DNA of 11,381 nt from JAXHLG01 sp046497225 (GCA_046497225.1 JAWOGA010000070.1:1-11381); one strand, 5' to 3'; shown: positions 1 through 7,120, counted from the first letter of the stretch. The notes: generated by a model not told the origin, from the letters alone. Translations and numbers: made by a program.

Positions 1-255
1 TTTCTATACACAATAAAGAACGACTTGCATAACAAACCATTTGGTTTATTGGAAGATGTTTTTGTAGAAGAAAACGCAAGGGGTAAAAACGTGGGAACCT
101 CCCTGGTAAAAGAAGTTATAGCCGCTGCTCAAAAGGAAAATTGCTACAAGCTTATCGCCACCAGTCGGCACAGCAGAGAAAAAGTTCATGAACTCTATAA
201 AAAATTGGGATTTTACGAGCAGGGTTTGGAATTCAGAGTTGACTTAGATAAATAA
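1..255 (+). CDS. GNAT-family N-acetyltransferase, C-terminal part (5' end outside window)
   Basis: This is the last 84 codons of a GNAT acetyltransferase, an enzyme that moves an acetyl group from acetyl-CoA to an amine; the substrate cannot be told. The frame is open to the window edge, so the TTG at 25 is not the start. The visible part holds the core of the fold: a beta strand (LLEDVFVEENARG), then the acetyl-CoA loop R-G-K-N-V-G-T followed by a helix. This is motif A (R/Q-x-x-G-x-G/A) with Asn where Gly is common. The end carries the usual motif B pattern, HELYKKLGF. It ends 29 bases before the antiporter gene and is probably co-transcribed with it. The family is clear; the function is open. 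Confidence 0.85.
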   Translation, partial: FLYTIKNDLHNKPFGLLEDVFVEENARGKNVGTSLVKEVIAAAQKENCYKLIATSRHSREKVHELYKKLGFYEQGLEFRVDLDK

Positions 256-284
256 TTTTTGCCAATAATTTTCACAAAAACAAA

Positions 285-1286
285 ATGGAAAGCTTAATTT
301 TTGCCATTGCCGTCATTTTGACAATTTCCGGTATTTTGAATTTTGTCTCCAAGAAAATAACTATTTCTTCGGTGGTATTGTTGATTGTGGCGGGTTTAAT
401 AATAGGGATACCGGGAATTGAAGATATAATTATCGGCCAAAACTCCAGGGAAATTGAATTTCTGGGAGATGTCGCTCTGCTGGCGCTGATGTTTCTGGCC
501 GGTCTGGAAAGTTCTTGGAGGGAATTGTATCAAGAAAGGAAAGACGCTTTTGCCATAGCTTTCGCTGCCACTATTTTTCCTTTCTTGGTAGGCTTTTCCG
601 TATTCTCTCTACTGGGTTTTAAGCCCATAACTGCAGCCGTAATGGGCATTTCTATGGGTATTGCCGCCGAAGCGACCAAGGCAAGGGTTTTAATAGAAAT
701 CAAGAAACTGAAAACCAAGGTGGGCGCCGCTTTGATGGGCGCCGGGATTATTGATGATCTGCTGGGATTGTCGGCTTTTTTACTCATTGCCCTTTTGCTG
801 GGTTCATTTAGTTTGAAAGAAGATACCCTTATTATTGGCGCCATCTTGTCTTTTCTTGTCGGATTACTGACCCACAAAATCCTAGGAAGAGACAAGAAAG
901 CCATCAATTTCATAGAAAAAACTCTGGTGTGGCTGGTGATTCCCTTTTTCTTTATTTCCCTGGGACTTAATTTTGAAATTTCTTCCCTTGCTTTGAACCC
1001 TTACATCATAATCTTGGTTTTAATCCTGGCCCCCTTGGCCACCATTACAGGCACCATGCTAGCCAAGCCTTTTACTGATCTACGGTGGCGGCAACTTTAT
1101 TTGATTGGCTGGGGAATGAATAGCCGAGGCGCTATCGGCCTGGCTCTAGCATTTGTGGCTCTTAAGGAAGGATTTATTACCAATCAGCTCTATTCCAGCC
1201 TAGTAATAACAGCCTTGGTAACCACTATAATTTTTCCTTTTGTTATCAAAAAAATGGTTAAAAACAACCCTAAAATAATGAATTAA
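285..1286 (+). CDS. Cation:proton antiporter, CPA2/Kef-type membrane domain
   Basis: A 333-residue integral membrane protein with about ten to eleven hydrophobic segments, resembling the Na+/H+ exchanger domain of CPA2 (KefB/NapA-like) transporters, which exchange Na+ or K+ for protons. Seen directly: FLAGLE at 70-75, a TM4-like stretch GISMGIAAEATKARVL (121-136), and an Asp-Asp pair (157-158) in GAGIIDDLLGL. The Asp-Asp pair is the ion-binding motif typical of electrogenic CPA2 members. The last segment (SRGAIGLALAF) matches the usual end of the domain. It is shorter than most relatives (roughly 380-400 residues for the domain) and lacks the C-terminal TrkA-N/RCK regulatory domain of Kef proteins. 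The ATG at 285 has no clear Shine-Dalgarno sequence. Ion specificity cannot be read from sequence. The next gene starts 9 bases after its stop. Confidence 0.87.
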   Translation: MESLIFAIAVILTISGILNFVSKKITISSVVLLIVAGLIIGIPGIEDIIIGQNSREIEFLGDVALLALMFLAGLESSWRELYQERKDAFAIAFAATIFPFLVGFSVFSLLGFKPITAAVMGISMGIAAEATKARVLIEIKKLKTKVGAALMGAGIIDDLLGLSAFLLIALLLGSFSLKEDTLIIGAILSFLVGLLTHKILGRDKKAINFIEKTLVWLVIPFFFISLGLNFEISSLALNPYIIILVLILAPLATITGTMLAKPFTDLRWRQLYLIGWGMNSRGAIGLALAFVALKEGFITNQLYSSLVITALVTTIIFPFVIKKMVKNNPKIMN

Positions 1287-1295
1287 AAAATCAAA

Positions 1296-2345
1296 ATGAA
1301 AGAAGTAAATCTAAAAAATCAAATAGAGAACAACGCAAAAAGAAATACTATGACAGACCGCCAATTCAATGCTCAAGAAAAAAGAATGGATAGGAGGAAA
1401 TTTATGCAACTACTTGCGGTGACCGGCCTCTCCGCCGGAGCTACAGGCATAGTAGAAAAAAACACCAAACTAATTAAAAATTTACTGCATCAAAAAAATA
1501 ATGAAAGCACAATAGCAGACAAGCAAAAAGAAGAAATATCAAATAACATTGAAAACAACTTTGGTTTCCAAGAAAAAGAAGAATCTCAGGAAAACAAGCA
1601 TCCCATCGGAGAGCAAGTATTGGAAGCTTACAATTCTTTGCCTGAAGAATATTTTCCTGAAAATTTATTTAAGAAAGATCTCTTGATCGCCCAACAAATC
1701 CAAGAATCCGGTTACAATCCAACCGCTCATTCTCATGCCAATGCTGTGGGAGTTATGCAAAACCGAGAAATATCCCTCAAAGATGTATTTAATTATGTAA
1801 ATTATTTAAACGGGAAAGGAATTGTTCAATATAGCGGCCCCGGAAATGAGGATTTGTCGGCTGAAGATTACAACAACTTAATGAATACTCTAAAGAAAAA
1901 CCCCGACTATAGTCGAGCTTTCGGAAAACTTTATTTAAGCCAACTTCTAAATCAGTATAAAATCGGAAAAGAAGATTATGAGAATGGAAATTTAAAAGAA
2001 GCTCAGAGAATGATACTGGCAGCTTACAACGCCGGTCCGACAAAAATAAAAAAATTGGGCAAACAAGAGAATCTCTGGCCCAAAGAATCTAGGGATTATT
2101 ACAAAAAAATATTTAGCTATGAAGAAAAGCTAACACACATTAGAAAAATTTTACAAGAAGAAAAAATTCTATTAGAGAAACCAATAGAGGACTATTTTGT
2201 TAAAGAATTAGCCCTTAAGATAAATTCAGTCAAAAGCAACCTGGGACAAAGATCGCTTATGGTTAAATATCTCAAGAGATTAAAGAAAAATTATAGAAAC
2301 AACCGAAAAATAGCTTATGGAGAAATTAATGATATTTTTGCTTAA
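1296..2345 (+). CDS. Tat-signal lytic transglycosylase-like (SLT domain) protein
   Basis: A 349-residue protein in two parts. Near the N-terminus, MDRRKFMQLLAVTGLSAG (31-48) is a classic twin-arginine signal, with Arg33-Arg34 followed by a weakly hydrophobic stretch. A charged linker follows (about 53-105). Residues 125-255 carry SLT/goose-lysozyme-like motifs: the putative catalytic Glu137 in QQIQESGYNP, GVMQ (152-155) and LAAYNAGP (241-248). Enzymes of this family cut peptidoglycan glycan strands outside the membrane. Glu137 to AYNAGP spans about 106 residues, more than the roughly 75 I expect, so an insertion lies between. The C-terminal 90 residues are lysine-rich and helical, with no domain I recognise. 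The start is uncertain: in-frame ATGs lie at 1296, 1350, 1386 and 1404. Only 1404 has a good Shine-Dalgarno sequence, but starting there would remove the Arg pair. I kept 1296, the first ATG, 9 bases after the antiporter stop. Confidence 0.8.
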   Translation: MKEVNLKNQIENNAKRNTMTDRQFNAQEKRMDRRKFMQLLAVTGLSAGATGIVEKNTKLIKNLLHQKNNESTIADKQKEEISNNIENNFGFQEKEESQENKHPIGEQVLEAYNSLPEEYFPENLFKKDLLIAQQIQESGYNPTAHSHANAVGVMQNREISLKDVFNYVNYLNGKGIVQYSGPGNEDLSAEDYNNLMNTLKKNPDYSRAFGKLYLSQLLNQYKIGKEDYENGNLKEAQRMILAAYNAGPTKIKKLGKQENLWPKESRDYYKKIFSYEEKLTHIRKILQEEKILLEKPIEDYFVKELALKINSVKSNLGQRSLMVKYLKRLKKNYRNNRKIAYGEINDIFA

Positions 2346-2430
2346 AAACCTCATAAGAAATACACACCAAAAGATAATGTAGCCAGGCTTTTTAAAATTT
2401 TAAGATTAATCTTTAACACCGCACATTAAA

Positions 2431-4107
2431 CTACTTTATTCCTCCCACCTGATCTCTATCATAACTATTTAGATTCTTGGGCGGAAAAACTTTCTTTCTT
2501 AGAGCTTCGATAAAATAATCAAGCTCTTTTATTTTCAACAATTTACTTATAACAACAAACAAAACCCCTCCTATTACAAGAGAAATGGATGCCTGTAAAA
2601 AAACTCCGGCAAAAGTTTCCATATTAATAGAATAACCAAACAAAGCAAAATTGAATCTGTCCAGCACAAAAGCAACTCCATATTTAGATATTTGAATTCC
2701 AACAGCCATTCCCATGGTAGCCATCAAAACCTTCCAAACTTTTCCGATTATCTCACTCTCATTCAATCCACCAACTTTCTTTCTTAGAATAATCAATAAA
2801 AAAAGCATATTAATAATAGAAGCTACAGAAAAAGCCCACACTAGTCCCAAAATTCCAAATTTCCCTATCAGCAATAAAGCTAAAGATAAATTAATCACTT
2901 CCGAAAAAAGACCGGTAAAAAAAGGAACTTTAGTGTTATGAATAGCATAAAAAGATCTGGACAATAGAGGAATAGCGCTCTGGGCAAACAAGGACAACGA
3001 AAACACTCCCAATGCTTGAAAAGTTAAAATAGTATCTTCCCAGTCAAACCTCCCCGTTCCCAAAACAATTCTAACAATTTGAGCTCTTAAAACAATAAAA
3101 ACCACGGAAACAGGAATAACCAAAAACATAATCTTTTTAAAAGTGGAAGAAAAATTATCAACAAACTCTTCTTTTTTTTCTTTGGCCCAAGAACAAGAAA
3201 GTGTTGGAAAAGCGGCGACAGCAAAAGCGATACCAAACATCCCCAAAGGAACGCTTTGGATATTATTGGCTAAATTAAAAATTGCCAAACTTCCGGCAGC
3301 CAAAGTGGAGGCAAGAATAGTTACTATCAAGAAATTGATTTGAACCACCGCTAACCCCATAGTCCTGGGAATCATTAATTTAATCACCCTTCTTAGGTTG
3401 GGATCTTTTAAATTAAAATTAAATCTAAATCTAAATCCGCATCTAATAGCTTCCGGAACTTGAATCAATAAATGCAAAAAAGCCCCCAGAACAACACCCC
3501 AAGCCAGTCCCGCCAGTCCCAAAGAATCAGTAAAAAACAAAGCTCCAATAATAATCCCGAAATTATAAAAAATAGGCGCTAGAGAATAAAAAATAAATTT
3601 ATTAAAGGAATTTAAAATACCTCCCAAAATTCCGGATAAACCAAGTAGAAATGGACTCAAAAGCATTATTCTAGTTAAAGCGGCCACCATTTCTTGTTTT
3701 TCCTCGCCAAAACCGAAAGTTATTAAAGAAACAAGCTGAGGAGCAAAAACAAATAAAACCCCCGCCATCAAAGCCAGTGCCACGACCGCCACTGAAGCCA
3801 CTTCATTAGCAAGCTTCCAAGCCTTCCCGGGTTCATCCCTGGAAACCAAAGAAGTAAAAACAGGAATAAAAGCAGCCGATAAAGCTCCCAGAATCAATAA
3901 ATTGAAAACTAAATCCGGTATTTTAAAAGCAGCATAATAAATATCCAGCTCATCTCCGGCACCAAACTTGGAAGCTAAGATCCTGTCCCTGATTAATCCA
4001 AAAAAACGGCTTGCCAAACCAAGTCCCGCCACCACAAGAGCAGCGCCAGCAATACTCCCGGAAGATTTTTCTCCGTTTTTAAAACAATTGATTGTTTTTC
4101 TCAACAT
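2431..4107 (-). CDS. murJ: MurJ-type lipid II flippase (MVIN family)
   Basis: A 558-residue membrane protein with about 14 hydrophobic segments, the usual architecture of MurJ (E. coli 511 residues). MurJ flips the peptidoglycan precursor lipid II across the cytoplasmic membrane. The N-terminal signature is clear: SRFFGLIRDRILASKFGAG (33-51), then ELDIYYAAFKIPDL (53-66) and GALSAAFIPVF (74-84). Aligned by eye to E. coli MurJ, Arg34, Arg40 and Asp55 match the essential Arg18, Arg24 and Asp39, and Lys62 matches Lys46. The position of Arg52 is Phe68 here. The C-terminal tail after about 530 is short, basic and cytoplasmic. The ATG at 4107 has at best a weak ribosome site (GGA about 10 bases upstream). 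Its nearest upstream gene on the same strand is the rhodanese, 137 bases away, so it may have its own promoter. It ends convergent with the transglycosylase-like gene. Confidence 0.95.
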   Translation of the reverse strand: MLRKTINCFKNGEKSSGSIAGAALVVAGLGLASRFFGLIRDRILASKFGAGDELDIYYAAFKIPDLVFNLLILGALSAAFIPVFTSLVSRDEPGKAWKLANEVASVAVVALALMAGVLFVFAPQLVSLITFGFGEEKQEMVAALTRIMLLSPFLLGLSGILGGILNSFNKFIFYSLAPIFYNFGIIIGALFFTDSLGLAGLAWGVVLGAFLHLLIQVPEAIRCGFRFRFNFNLKDPNLRRVIKLMIPRTMGLAVVQINFLIVTILASTLAAGSLAIFNLANNIQSVPLGMFGIAFAVAAFPTLSCSWAKEKKEEFVDNFSSTFKKIMFLVIPVSVVFIVLRAQIVRIVLGTGRFDWEDTILTFQALGVFSLSLFAQSAIPLLSRSFYAIHNTKVPFFTGLFSEVINLSLALLLIGKFGILGLVWAFSVASIINMLFLLIILRKKVGGLNESEIIGKVWKVLMATMGMAVGIQISKYGVAFVLDRFNFALFGYSINMETFAGVFLQASISLVIGGVLFVVISKLLKIKELDYFIEALRKKVFPPKNLNSYDRDQVGGIK

Positions 4108-4244
4108 AAATATATTCCATAGAAAAATTATCTTTTTGTTTCCAAAAATAATTTTATTTTAAAAGCAGTTTTTAAAATCAAATTAAACAAGCTTGATCAC
4201 CAAAAAAACAAAAGCTAACTAAAGCAAAGCTACTTTAATTAAGA

Positions 4245-4568
4245 CTATTTTTTAACCAATTTTTTACCAAAATCCAGCCACTCTTCTATTCCCATTTCCA
4301 AGTTATAAATATCCCCATAACCATCATGTGCCATTTGTCTGGCAAGAAAATCGCTTCTGCTGCCGGTCCTGCAATAAACAGCCACTTTCTCGTTTTTCTT
4401 CACTTTTAAATCTTGCAAAGCCTCTCTAAATCTAGTAGAAGGGGCAAGTTCGGCTCCCTTTATAAAACCTTGGTCAAATTCATACTTCTCTCTAACGTCC
4501 AAAAGGCGAACTTTGTTATTCTTGATGACCTCCTCAAAATCATCTGCTGACAGTTGATGAACCGCCAT
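4245..4568 (-). CDS. Single-domain rhodanese-like sulfurtransferase
   Basis: A 107-residue single rhodanese domain. Rhodaneses carry sulfur as a persulfide on an active-site cysteine and pass it to acceptors. The active loop is Cys66-Arg-Thr-Gly-Ser-Arg71 in VAVYCRTGSRS, a standard six-residue loop of the sulfur (not phosphatase) type. The upstream signature LLDVREKYEFDQGFIKGA (22-39) matches the common LlDVRe-x-E-x-x-GHIPGA pattern, with FIKGA in place of HIPGA. The domain end, NLEMGIEEW (89-97), matches the typical L-x-GG-x-x-W with Met-Gly for Gly-Gly. There is no signal peptide, so it is cytoplasmic. It starts 9 bases after the DUF1858 gene stop and must be co-transcribed with it. The sulfur acceptor is unknown; the neighbours suggest the DUF1858 protein or MnmA. 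No Shine-Dalgarno sequence precedes the ATG. Confidence 0.9.
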   Translation of the reverse strand: MAVHQLSADDFEEVIKNNKVRLLDVREKYEFDQGFIKGAELAPSTRFREALQDLKVKKNEKVAVYCRTGSRSDFLARQMAHDGYGDIYNLEMGIEEWLDFGKKLVKK

Positions 4569-4577
4569 AAAATTAAT

Positions 4578-4796
4578 TTAATTTTTATTTGCTTCAACTT
4601 CTTTAATTTCTTTAATTAATTCATCTGCATCTACTCCAAATTCATCCACCACATCTGAAATTTTTTCAAACCTGGCGGCTGCGCACCCCACACAAGGAAG
4701 TCCTTTTTTCATAAAAACCTCTACTGCTCCAGGATAATTCTCTATTGTTTCCATTATATTAGAGTCTTTGGTTAGTTCAAAATCTTTTTTGCTCAT
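4578..4796 (-). CDS. DUF1858 domain protein (CxxC, hybrid-cluster-protein-associated redox disulfide type)
   Basis: A 72-residue cytoplasmic protein made of one DUF1858 domain. The signature is GLPCVGCAAARFEKISDVV (32-50): Cys35 and Cys38 form a CxxC pair in the setting G-x-x-C-V-G-C-A-A typical of the family, followed by a helix and DEFGVDADELIKEI. Small proteins of this kind are described as redox-disulfide domains, often next to hybrid-cluster or sulfur-handling genes; their biochemical role is not well established. It is the first gene of a pair with the rhodanese (9-base gap) and lies 93 bases downstream of mnmA on the same strand. A thiol carrier between rhodanese and a sulfur acceptor is a reasonable inference, not shown by the sequence. 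No Shine-Dalgarno sequence precedes the ATG (AATTTACAAAATG). Confidence 0.87.
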   Translation of the reverse strand: MSKKDFELTKDSNIMETIENYPGAVEVFMKKGLPCVGCAAARFEKISDVVDEFGVDADELIKEIKEVEANKN

Positions 4797-4840
4797 TTTG
4801 TAAATTTAATATTTAAAACCCTACTTATTTAATTAAACCT

Positions 4841-4849
4841 ATTCTAACA
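4841..4849 (-). promoter_or_regulatory. Possible extended -10 promoter for the DUF1858-rhodanese pair
   Basis: Read on the - strand, TGTTAGAAT matches the extended -10 pattern TGnTATAAT with one mismatch. It would start transcription near 4834, about 38 bases before the DUF1858 ATG. The -35 region (around 4864-4869) is poor, which an extended -10 can tolerate. The region is very AT-rich, so chance matches are likely. Confidence 0.35.
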
Positions 4850-4889
4850 TAAAATTAATTATTTAAAACCATAATATTCACACCTGCGA

Positions 4890-5933
4890 TTATTCAATAA
4901 CACCTCCCCCAACAACAATAGCACCGTCATAAACAACTAATGACTGCCCCTCAGAAACCGCATATTGAAAAACATCAAGAGAAGCCTTCCATTTATTTTC
5001 ACTTAATTTCTTTATCCGCCCCTCTGAATAATCAACTTGATACCTTGATTTAAACTGATATTTTTTCCCTTCTTGAGGTTCTTCACAAATCCAATTGCAA
5101 TCAGAGACAATAATTTCCTTATTCAGTAAAAAAGGATGTTTAACATTATTGCTTACCAAAAGACAATTATTCTCAATATCCTTGCCAATCACATAATATG
5201 GTCCGCTCCCCCCTATTAAAAGACCTTTTCTTTGTCCTTTGGTGTAATAAATCAATCCCTTGTGCCGGCCTAAAACATCCCCTTTTTCATTAACAATTTC
5301 TCCCGGCCTGCTTTTAACAGAAAAACTATCAATAAAATCCTCCAATTTTTCTTTCTTCCCAAAAAAACAAAGATCCTGGGATTCCTCCTTAGCAAAGCTT
5401 ATCCTCTGCCGCTCTAGTAATTCCTTCAAATCTTTTTTTCTCTTTTCAGCTAGTGGAAAAATAGTTCGGGAAAGCTCTTTCTGACTTAATCTATACAAAA
5501 AATATGATTGATCCTTGGATTTATCTCCCCCTTTTTTAAGATTATAACAATCATCTTCTTTTTCAATCTTTGCATAATGACCGGTTGCCACTTTTTCAAT
5601 TCCCAAGCAGTCCGCTTTTTTAAAAAGATAATGAAACTTCACCTCCGGATTGCATTTAACACAGGGGTTGGGGGTTTTATTTGACGAATATTCTTTAATA
5701 AAATAATCTATTACTTTATTTTTGAATACATCGCTTATATCCTCAATTATGAACTCCACTCCCAATTTTGAAGCGATTTTTCTCGCAAATTTCTCGTTGC
5801 CCTCCTTAAACAGTTTTAAATGAAAGGCTACCGGCTGATAACCGGCTTTTTTCAAAAAATAAATAGCCGCCGTAGAATCTACCCCTCCGGAAAACCCAAC
5901 CAAAATTTTTTTACAATTTCTTCTTGAACTCAT
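4890..5933 (-). CDS. mnmA: tRNA-specific 2-thiouridylase MnmA
   Basis: This enzyme adds sulfur at C2 of the wobble uridine (U34) of tRNAs for Lys, Glu and Gln, after activating the base with ATP. From the ATG at 5933 it has 347 residues. Seen in order: the PP-loop GFSGGVDSTAA near the N-terminus, NPCVKCNPEVKF (first catalytic Cys, matching E. coli Cys102 in LCNKEIKF), ATGHYA, KDQSYFL, and ESQDLCFFG (matching E. coli Cys199, which carries the persulfide). Then come KGQRKGL and the C-terminal beta-barrel domain. Both catalytic cysteines are present, so it should be active. I chose ATG 5933 because GAGG (5943-5946) lies 9 bases upstream; an in-frame TTG at 5948 would add five residues. The sulfur donor is unknown, and a rhodanese and a CxxC protein lie directly downstream. 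Confidence 0.95.
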   Translation of the reverse strand: MSSRRNCKKILVGFSGGVDSTAAIYFLKKAGYQPVAFHLKLFKEGNEKFARKIASKLGVEFIIEDISDVFKNKVIDYFIKEYSSNKTPNPCVKCNPEVKFHYLFKKADCLGIEKVATGHYAKIEKEDDCYNLKKGGDKSKDQSYFLYRLSQKELSRTIFPLAEKRKKDLKELLERQRISFAKEESQDLCFFGKKEKLEDFIDSFSVKSRPGEIVNEKGDVLGRHKGLIYYTKGQRKGLLIGGSGPYYVIGKDIENNCLLVSNNVKHPFLLNKEIIVSDCNWICEEPQEGKKYQFKSRYQVDYSEGRIKKLSENKWKASLDVFQYAVSEGQSLVVYDGAIVVGGGVIE

Positions 5934-5995
5934 AGTTTCTCGCCTCAAAAAATATTAAATTTATTAAAAACTATTTTAAATTAAAAAATAAATAA

Positions 5996-6125
5996 GGCAA
6001 AATTTTTTTCTGAAAAAAGCTCTAACAACGTGAATGGCGAAATTGATTAGATTTCGAGAAAAATTTTTGGGAAATTTTGCCGGAAGATAAAAATATTGCA
6101 GTAGTGAGTCAATTTTGCCATTCAC
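5996..6125. repeat. Nested inverted repeats between galE and mnmA (17-bp and 10-bp arms)
   Basis: The gap between the galE stop and mnmA holds a structured repeat family. GTGAATGGCGAAATTGA (6030-6046) is the inverse complement of 6109-6125 over 17 bases with one mismatch. In a + strand transcript that mismatch is a G-U wobble; in a - strand transcript it is an A-C clash. A second pair, GGCAAAATTT (5996-6005) and AAATTTTGCC (6072-6081), is a perfect 10-base inverted repeat that interleaves with the first. All four arms share the core GGCAAAATT or its GGCGAAATT variant, so arms can swap partners. The right arm ends one base from the galE stop. No T-tract directly follows the hairpin, so it is not a standard terminator. 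I see no flanking target duplication. It may be a MITE-like remnant, a structured leader of mnmA or an mRNA 3' stabiliser. Confidence 0.75.
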
Positions 6126-6126
6126 T

Positions 6127-7077
6127 TTAATAGGAATCAATACTAGCTTTCAATGTTGATTGAACCATCTCTTTCAGGCCTCTTTTTGGCTTCCATTTAA
6201 GTATTCTTTGAGCCTTAGAGTAATCGGCAACAAGCTCAGCCGGATCACCTTTTCTTCTGCCAATATTTTTCTGGGGGATATTCCGGCCAACCTGTCTTTC
6301 AAATTCTTTTACAACTTCCAGAACAGTCTGTCCCTTCTTAGTGCCCAGGTTAAAAATATCCGAATTCTTAATTTCAAGAGTCTTTAAATGAGCATCCACC
6401 AAATCTGAAAGATGGATATAGTCTCTAATACAAGTTCCATCTCTTGTGTTATAGTCCTTGCCATAGATTTGCAATTCTTTTTGATCTCCAAATAAAACAT
6501 CCTGTATTATCGGAAATAGATTTTTGGCGTAAGGATCCAAATATCCTAATCCATGATCTCCGGCAACGTTAAAATAACGTAAAGAAATATAATCAATTTG
6601 ATGAATATTTTTATACCAGTCCATCATTTTTTCACAAGCCAATTTTGTATAACCATAATAATTAATTGGATTCAGTTGATGCTTTTCATCAACGGGAGTA
6701 TACTCCGGATTTCCATAAACTGCAGCCGAAGAAGAAAAAACAATCTTAGGAATGCTATTTTCCACCATTGCATTCAACAAATTTATCATTCCGGAAATAT
6801 TCTCCGAATATTTCACAGCATCCTGCATAGAAGCTCCCGCATCTTTATGAGAAGCAAAATGAAAAACCACATCAAAATTCCGCTTCCCTAGAAATTCCCG
6901 CAACTTTTTATCATTCAAAATATCCAGCTCGTTAAATTTAGCTCTCTTGTCTACTAACTCTTTTTTTCCCTTGGATAAATTATCAACAACCTCTATATCA
7001 TGCCCGGCTTCGCAAAGACTTTTTGTGCAAGCTGATCCTATATATCCAGCTCCTCCAATAATTAAGATTCGTAACAT
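6127..7077 (-). CDS. galE: UDP-glucose 4-epimerase (GalE-type extended SDR)
   Basis: A 316-residue extended short-chain dehydrogenase that interconverts UDP-glucose and UDP-galactose (or the N-acetyl forms), supplying sugar nucleotides for surface glycans. Seen: NAD-binding GGAGYIGS (8-15), Asp32 after strand 2, HFASHKDAGASMQD (73-86), the catalytic Ser block SSSAAVYG (115-122), and the YxxxK motif Tyr141-Gly-Tyr-Thr-Lys145. RYFNVAGDHGLGYLDP (167-182), RDYIHLSDLVDAH (218-230) and RRKGDPAELVADYSKA (274-289) are GalE-type. It is about 20 residues shorter than E. coli GalE (338) but has all motifs. GTCIRDY replaces the usual GTGVRDY. Substrate choice (Glc or GlcNAc type) cannot be told. The ATG has no Shine-Dalgarno sequence, and a strong hairpin ends 21 bases upstream, after the four-cysteine gene. 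Confidence 0.93.
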   Translation of the reverse strand: MLRILIIGGAGYIGSACTKSLCEAGHDIEVVDNLSKGKKELVDKRAKFNELDILNDKKLREFLGKRNFDVVFHFASHKDAGASMQDAVKYSENISGMINLLNAMVENSIPKIVFSSSAAVYGNPEYTPVDEKHQLNPINYYGYTKLACEKMMDWYKNIHQIDYISLRYFNVAGDHGLGYLDPYAKNLFPIIQDVLFGDQKELQIYGKDYNTRDGTCIRDYIHLSDLVDAHLKTLEIKNSDIFNLGTKKGQTVLEVVKEFERQVGRNIPQKNIGRRKGDPAELVADYSKAQRILKWKPKRGLKEMVQSTLKASIDSY

Positions 7078-7092
7078 TTAGAAAAAATTATC

Positions 7093-7120
7093 TTTTAAAA
7101 CCGGGGAGTTCTCCCCGGTT
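7093..7120 (-). terminator. GC-rich hairpin, probable rho-independent terminator of the four-cysteine gene
   Basis: AACCGGGGAG (7099-7108) and CTCCCCGGTT (7111-7120) form a perfect stem, the most GC-rich structure in this AT-rich window. Read on the - strand it lies 14 bases after the stop of the small gene at 7135 and is followed by TTAAAAGATAATTTTTT. The T-run is broken (four Ts counting the stem end, then six Ts further on), so termination may be partial. The hairpin also falls 21 bases before the galE ATG and could act as a leader element. On the + strand no T-tract follows. Confidence 0.65.

Noticed and set aside
25..27. TTG as the start of the acetyltransferase
   Set aside because: The same frame is open to base 1 and upstream codons fit the GNAT fold, so the gene is cut by the window edge.
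530..913. Long open frame on the - strand inside the antiporter gene
   Set aside because: It is antisense to a clear membrane transporter, has no recognisable domain and no ribosome site; it reflects codon bias of the real gene.
2346..2430. Terminator between the converging transglycosylase-like gene and murJ
   Set aside because: The only structures are a 12-base AT palindrome without a loop (2402-2413) and a 3-base stem (AGC-CAG-GCT) before five Ts; both are too weak to call.
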